Notes under the pieces: model-generated
Databases searched by the model: none
What the model was told of the DNA's origin: nothing
Seen by the model: the letters and a program-made list of their open reading frames with translations, nothing else
Position numbers and translations under genes: made by a program
In this document: piece after piece, positions 61,266-64,000 of the stretch
Layout: every line of letters begins with the position of its first letter
Numbering within the stretch: position 1 is the stretch's first letter
NCBI GenBank assembly: GCA_965243695.1
Contig: CBDEWC010000037.1
Span: 124,001 to 188,000 of the forward strand
DNA: 64,000 nt
Reading direction: 5' to 3'
DNA from: JAKVCB01 sp965243695
GTDB taxonomy: Bacteria > Planctomycetota > Planctomycetia > Pirellulales > Lacipirellulaceae

Positions 61266-61320
61266 CCCACAGTCAGACCCACAGTAGACCCACAGTTAGA
61301 CCCACAGTTAGACCCACAGT
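61266..61320. repeat. 12-bp tandem repeat, about 4.6 copies, between two Gfo/Idh/MocA genes
   Basis: The unit CCCACAGTTAGA occurs at 61289-61300 and 61301-61312 exactly, preceded by a 12-base copy with one substitution and an 11-base copy with one deletion, and followed by an 8-base partial copy. It occupies the middle of the 147-base spacer. Confidence 0.9.
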
Positions 61321-61378
61321 GAAGTCGTGTGAATCGGCCACTTCGTCAGGCACTGTTTTTCGCAAAGGAAGAAACGTT

Positions 61379-62842
61379 ATGCCCCACCCCTCTCGCCGGT
61401 CTTTTTTGCAAACCTCTTCGGCCCTTGGCGCCTCTTTGCTACTGACTGGGACTCGCGCATCCGGGAAAATTCAAGGGGCCAACGATCGCGTTCGCATTGC
61501 AGTCGCCGGCGTGAATGGTCGCGGGCGAGCCCACATCGATGGATGGAGCTCCCAGGAAAACGTAGAAATTGCGTACCTTGTCGATCCTGACAAAAACGTT
61601 CTGGCCAACCGGATGCGGGAACTCCAGGAGAAAACGGAAGGTCCACTCAAGTGCAAAGCCATCGCTGATATCCGTGAGGCGATCGATGACCCGTCCATCG
61701 ATGCCATCTCGATTGCGACCCCCAATCACTGGCATTCGCTCATGACGATCTGGGGAGCCCAGGCCGGCAAGCATGTCTATGTTGAAAAGCCAATGAGTCA
61801 CGACATCACTGAAGGGCGAGCGGTTCTTGAGGCCCAAAAAAAATATGGCGTAGTGATCCAGCATGGCACGCAACGACGCAGTGACCCACGAGTCGCGGGA
61901 CTGCACGAAGCACTCCAGGCGGGTAACCTCCCCCGGCTGAAAGTTGCCTATGGATATTGCTGCAAACCTCGCGGTGGCATTGGCCATCAGGAGGTGACGT
62001 CTCCTCCTACCAACTTGGACTGGAATCTCTGGAAAGGGCCTGCAGTCATTGATGACTACCACAAGAATTTTGTCCACTACAACTGGCACTGGTTTTGGAA
62101 GACAGGCAATGGTGACCTGAATAACCAGGGGACGCATCAACTCGATATGGCGCGGTGGGCGATTGACACAGACCAGACGCACCCGGTTCGTGCGATGGCC
62201 ATCGGAGGCCGTTTCCGGTGGAAGGATCAGGGGGAAACACCCAACACCATGTTTGGAATTGCTGAGTACCCCAATGGACAACAGGTCTTGTTTAATGTGC
62301 GCAATGTGAATTACGAAGGATATCGACACGAGGTTTGCAACGAGTATTACCTGGAAGACGGCAGTAAAATCACAGGAGAAGGAAAATATAAAATCACCCG
62401 TCCCGGCAGCGATGTTGCAGAAGACCTGCCATTACCAACCGGGAAAGTTACCCCTGGTGGGCATTGGGGAAGTTTTCTGGCGGCCGTTCGTAATAATGAT
62501 CCCCAGCTGGCCAACGGCAATGCGACCGATGCGCATTATGGTTGTGTCATGGGGCACCTGATGAACAACTCCTATCGGCTCGGAGAGAAAGTTCCCTTTA
62601 ACGCCAAAGGGGGCAGGTTTGGCGACAATGCCGATGCAGCCCAGCACTTTTTAAAGTTGCACGAAATCATGCGGGATGGAGTTGGCCTGCCCGAAGATGG
62701 AACGGAGTATACTGTCGGGCCTTGGCTTTCCTTTGACTCCAAAACCGAACGTCATACGGGAGACCATGCCGACCGGGCCAACGCGCTGCTGAAGGATGAT
62801 AGCAATAAAAAATTTCGATTCCCCGCCGCCGGGCAAGTGTAA
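61379..62842 (+). CDS. Tat-exported Gfo/Idh/MocA family oxidoreductase (copy 4)
   Basis: NAD(P)-dependent oxidoreductase-like protein of 487 residues. AAGGAAG lies about 7 bases before the ATG at 61379; the frame is open to 61319, but that extension runs into the tandem repeats. Tat signal: 'SRRSFLQTSSALGASLLLTG'. Motifs: 'VRIAVAGVNGRGRAHIDGW', 'ISIATPNHWHSLMTIWGAQA', the catalytic lysine in 'KHVYVEKPMSHDITEGRAVL', 'VIQHGTQRRSDPRVAGLHEA' and 'WHWFWKTGNGDLNNQGTHQL'. The last 80 residues add 'GDHADRANALLKDDSNKKFR', also seen in the larger exported members. It is close in layout to copy 1. Substrate unknown. Confidence 0.88.
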   Translation: MPHPSRRSFLQTSSALGASLLLTGTRASGKIQGANDRVRIAVAGVNGRGRAHIDGWSSQENVEIAYLVDPDKNVLANRMRELQEKTEGPLKCKAIADIREAIDDPSIDAISIATPNHWHSLMTIWGAQAGKHVYVEKPMSHDITEGRAVLEAQKKYGVVIQHGTQRRSDPRVAGLHEALQAGNLPRLKVAYGYCCKPRGGIGHQEVTSPPTNLDWNLWKGPAVIDDYHKNFVHYNWHWFWKTGNGDLNNQGTHQLDMARWAIDTDQTHPVRAMAIGGRFRWKDQGETPNTMFGIAEYPNGQQVLFNVRNVNYEGYRHEVCNEYYLEDGSKITGEGKYKITRPGSDVAEDLPLPTGKVTPGGHWGSFLAAVRNNDPQLANGNATDAHYGCVMGHLMNNSYRLGEKVPFNAKGGRFGDNADAAQHFLKLHEIMRDGVGLPEDGTEYTVGPWLSFDSKTERHTGDHADRANALLKDDSNKKFRFPAAGQV

Positions 62843-62959
62843 CCCCGTCAGGCAGCGGTTGAGAGCCTGGTTTTCTAAAGCACAACTTCCATCCGTAGAT
62901 GGGACTCCCGTTGTTTCCAGGAGCACCTGTCCGTTGTGCCATGTCGGCTGATTGGCGCG

Positions 62960-63002
62960 AAAAAAAAGTCCGACGGCCAAGTCTAAGACTCGGCCGCCGG
63001 AC
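62960..63002 (-). terminator. Strong rho-independent terminator after the HtrA/DegP gene
   Basis: On the minus strand GTCCGGCGGCC pairs with GGCCGTCGGAC (one mismatch) around a 13-base loop and is followed by eight T. It is about 55 bases beyond the stop at 63055. Confidence 0.88.
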
Positions 63003-63025
63003 TCCGAACAGAGGAGAAAGGCTCT

Positions 63026-63046
63026 CGGTGTCAGGTAGTGACACCG
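63026..63046 (-). other. Perfect inverted repeat just after the HtrA/DegP stop codon
   Basis: CGGTGTCA and TGACACCG form an 8-bp perfect stem with a five-base loop, nine bases beyond the stop codon. No T-run follows. It may stabilise the mRNA end or act with the terminator at 62960-63002. Confidence 0.5.
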
Positions 63047-63054
63047 AACAGTAC

Positions 63055-64000
63055 TTATTCCTGCAGCTGGATCGTCACGTATCGTGAATACTCACCATGC
63101 TTGACACGAAACAGTACCTGGCCCTCCTCTTGGGCTTCTTCGATGAACTTGTGGAATTCGTCCACATTGTCGACCTTCTGGCGATTGACTTCCTCAACCA
63201 GCATGCCCGGTTGAAGTCCAGCCAAAGCGGCTGGCGAGCTCGAGTTGATTTGGTCAATCACAACACCAGTGATATCTTGCCAGTCATTCTGCTTGCGCAG
63301 TTCGTCGGAGAGCGGTTGGACCGTAAAGCCCAACGACTCGACCCACTGTGGGTGACTTCCTTCGGCTTGTGGAGCCGAAGGAAGTTGGCCGATGGTCACT
63401 GAAAGCGTTTTTCGATTTCCATCCCGCAGGACAACAACGTTGGCCTTGGTTTCCGGCGCCAGGGCCGCAACCGTGTTCCGGAAAGTACCCATGTTGTCGA
63501 CCGACTTGCCGTTAAACTCGACAACCAGGTCACCTGCCTCAAGGCCAGCCTGGTAAGCAGGCGAATCGGCTACAACATCACCAATTAACACTCCGTCGAC
63601 ATCACCCAGCCCAAAGGACTTGGCCAGCTCTGGGGTCAGGTTCTGAATCATGATGCCCAAGTGACCTCGGGTCACCGAACCGTGCTCAATCAGCTGGTCA
63701 CAAATTTGGTGTGCCATGTTGATAGGAATGGCAAAGCCAATCCCATTGTTGGCACCTGTGCGGCTGAAGATCGCGGTATTGATTCCAATCACCTCGCCAC
63801 TCAAGTTCACGAGGGGACCTCCGGAATTACCAGGGTTGATTGCTGCATCCGTCTGGATGAAGTTCTCGTAGTCGGCAATCCCCACGCTGTTTCGCCCCGT
63901 GGCGCTCACGATCCCGGCCGTGACCGATCCCGACAGGCCGAAGGGGCTACCAATTGCCAGGGCCCATTCGCCAACCTGTAATTTTTCGGAATCCCCCATG
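63055..64000 (-). CDS. HtrA/DegP-like serine protease, 5' end outside the window
   Basis: Periplasmic protease/chaperone of the DegP/DegQ type; 315 codons are visible and the N-terminus with the catalytic His and Asp lies beyond the window edge. The frame is open to the last base, so the apparent ATG near 63999 is internal. Visible parts: 'EWALAIGSPFGLSGSVTAGI', the catalytic Ser in 'DAAINPGNSGGPLVNLSGEV', 'NGIGFAIPINMAHQICDQLI', then PDZ1 ('RGHLGIMIQNLTPELAKSFG', 'SPAYQAGLEAGDLVVEFNGK') and PDZ2 ('SPAALAGLQPGMLVEEVNRQ'). The two-PDZ layout is that of DegP rather than DegS. Members degrade misfolded envelope proteins under stress. A strong terminator follows. Confidence 0.92.
   Translation of the reverse strand, partial: MGDSEKLQVGEWALAIGSPFGLSGSVTAGIVSATGRNSVGIADYENFIQTDAAINPGNSGGPLVNLSGEVIGINTAIFSRTGANNGIGFAIPINMAHQICDQLIEHGSVTRGHLGIMIQNLTPELAKSFGLGDVDGVLIGDVVADSPAYQAGLEAGDLVVEFNGKSVDNMGTFRNTVAALAPETKANVVVLRDGNRKTLSVTIGQLPSAPQAEGSHPQWVESLGFTVQPLSDELRKQNDWQDITGVVIDQINSSSPAALAGLQPGMLVEEVNRQKVDNVDEFHKFIEEAQEEGQVLFRVKHGEYSRYVTIQLQE

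Noticed and set aside
61439..62329. 296-codon minus-strand frame
   Set aside because: It is antisense to the Tat-exported Gfo/Idh/MocA copy 4, whose signal peptide and catalytic motifs are clear. It has no ribosome-binding site or motif.

Overview
The window looks like chromosome of a planctomycete, most likely order Pirellulales. This is inferred from family content: PEP-CTERM sorted proteins, a DUF1559 prepilin-like protein, a Gly/Ser/Trp-rich protein with two TIGR03000-type repeats, an HTTM-domain membrane protein with a partner, a TatC with a long extra loop, several Tat-exported Gfo/Idh/MocA oxidoreductases, a CehA/McbA metallohydrolase and DUF1570-like secreted peptidases. I saw no rRNA, tRNA, CRISPR array, transposase, integrase or prophage module.

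Layout. 1-9 kb: the end of a STAS-domain gene, alaS (split by an apparent +1 frameshift), a PEP-CTERM matrixin, a YdjM-type membrane protein, a CvpA-like protein, and accA. 8-12.3 kb: a five-gene minus-strand run asd - truA - glycosyltransferase - Ser/Thr kinase - accA. 12.5-15.3 kb: the HTTM pair and the TIGR03000 protein, separated by a terminator. 15.5-24 kb: an exported isoaspartyl methyltransferase (PIMT) paralogue, an aminotransferase with coaD, a membrane-anchored trypsin-like protease, a CobA-HemD fusion, a TPR protein and rpsT. 24-30 kb: manA - lipoprotein - rluB-like - pyrK on the minus strand, then tatC and a serine acetyltransferase. 31-36 kb: sugar and polyol metabolism (rhaA, an SDR, a long-chain polyol dehydrogenase, an MDR dehydrogenase). 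36-46.6 kb: a secreted HExxH protein, the second exported PIMT, two PEP-CTERM proteins, a DUF1559 protein and a multipass membrane protein.

46.8-62.8 kb is the most accessory-looking part. It holds four Gfo/Idh/MocA oxidoreductases (three with Tat signals), a GSA-aminomutase-like aminotransferase, a CehA/McbA hydrolase, an HpcH/HpaI aldolase, a D-2-hydroxyacid dehydrogenase, an SDR with an altered active site, a mutarotase-like protein and a DUF1570-like peptidase. Together they suggest oxidative breakdown of a sugar or sugar acid, starting outside the cytoplasm and ending in aldol cleavage. The substrate cannot be read from the sequence. The window closes with a 5'-truncated HtrA/DegP protease followed by a strong terminator.

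Short tandem repeats (12-22 bp units) recur in the spacers upstream of several genes. Other points worth a second look are the signal peptides on SAM-dependent methyltransferases, the TatC insertion, the alaS frameshift and active-site substitutions in the kinase, one SDR and the MDR enzyme.
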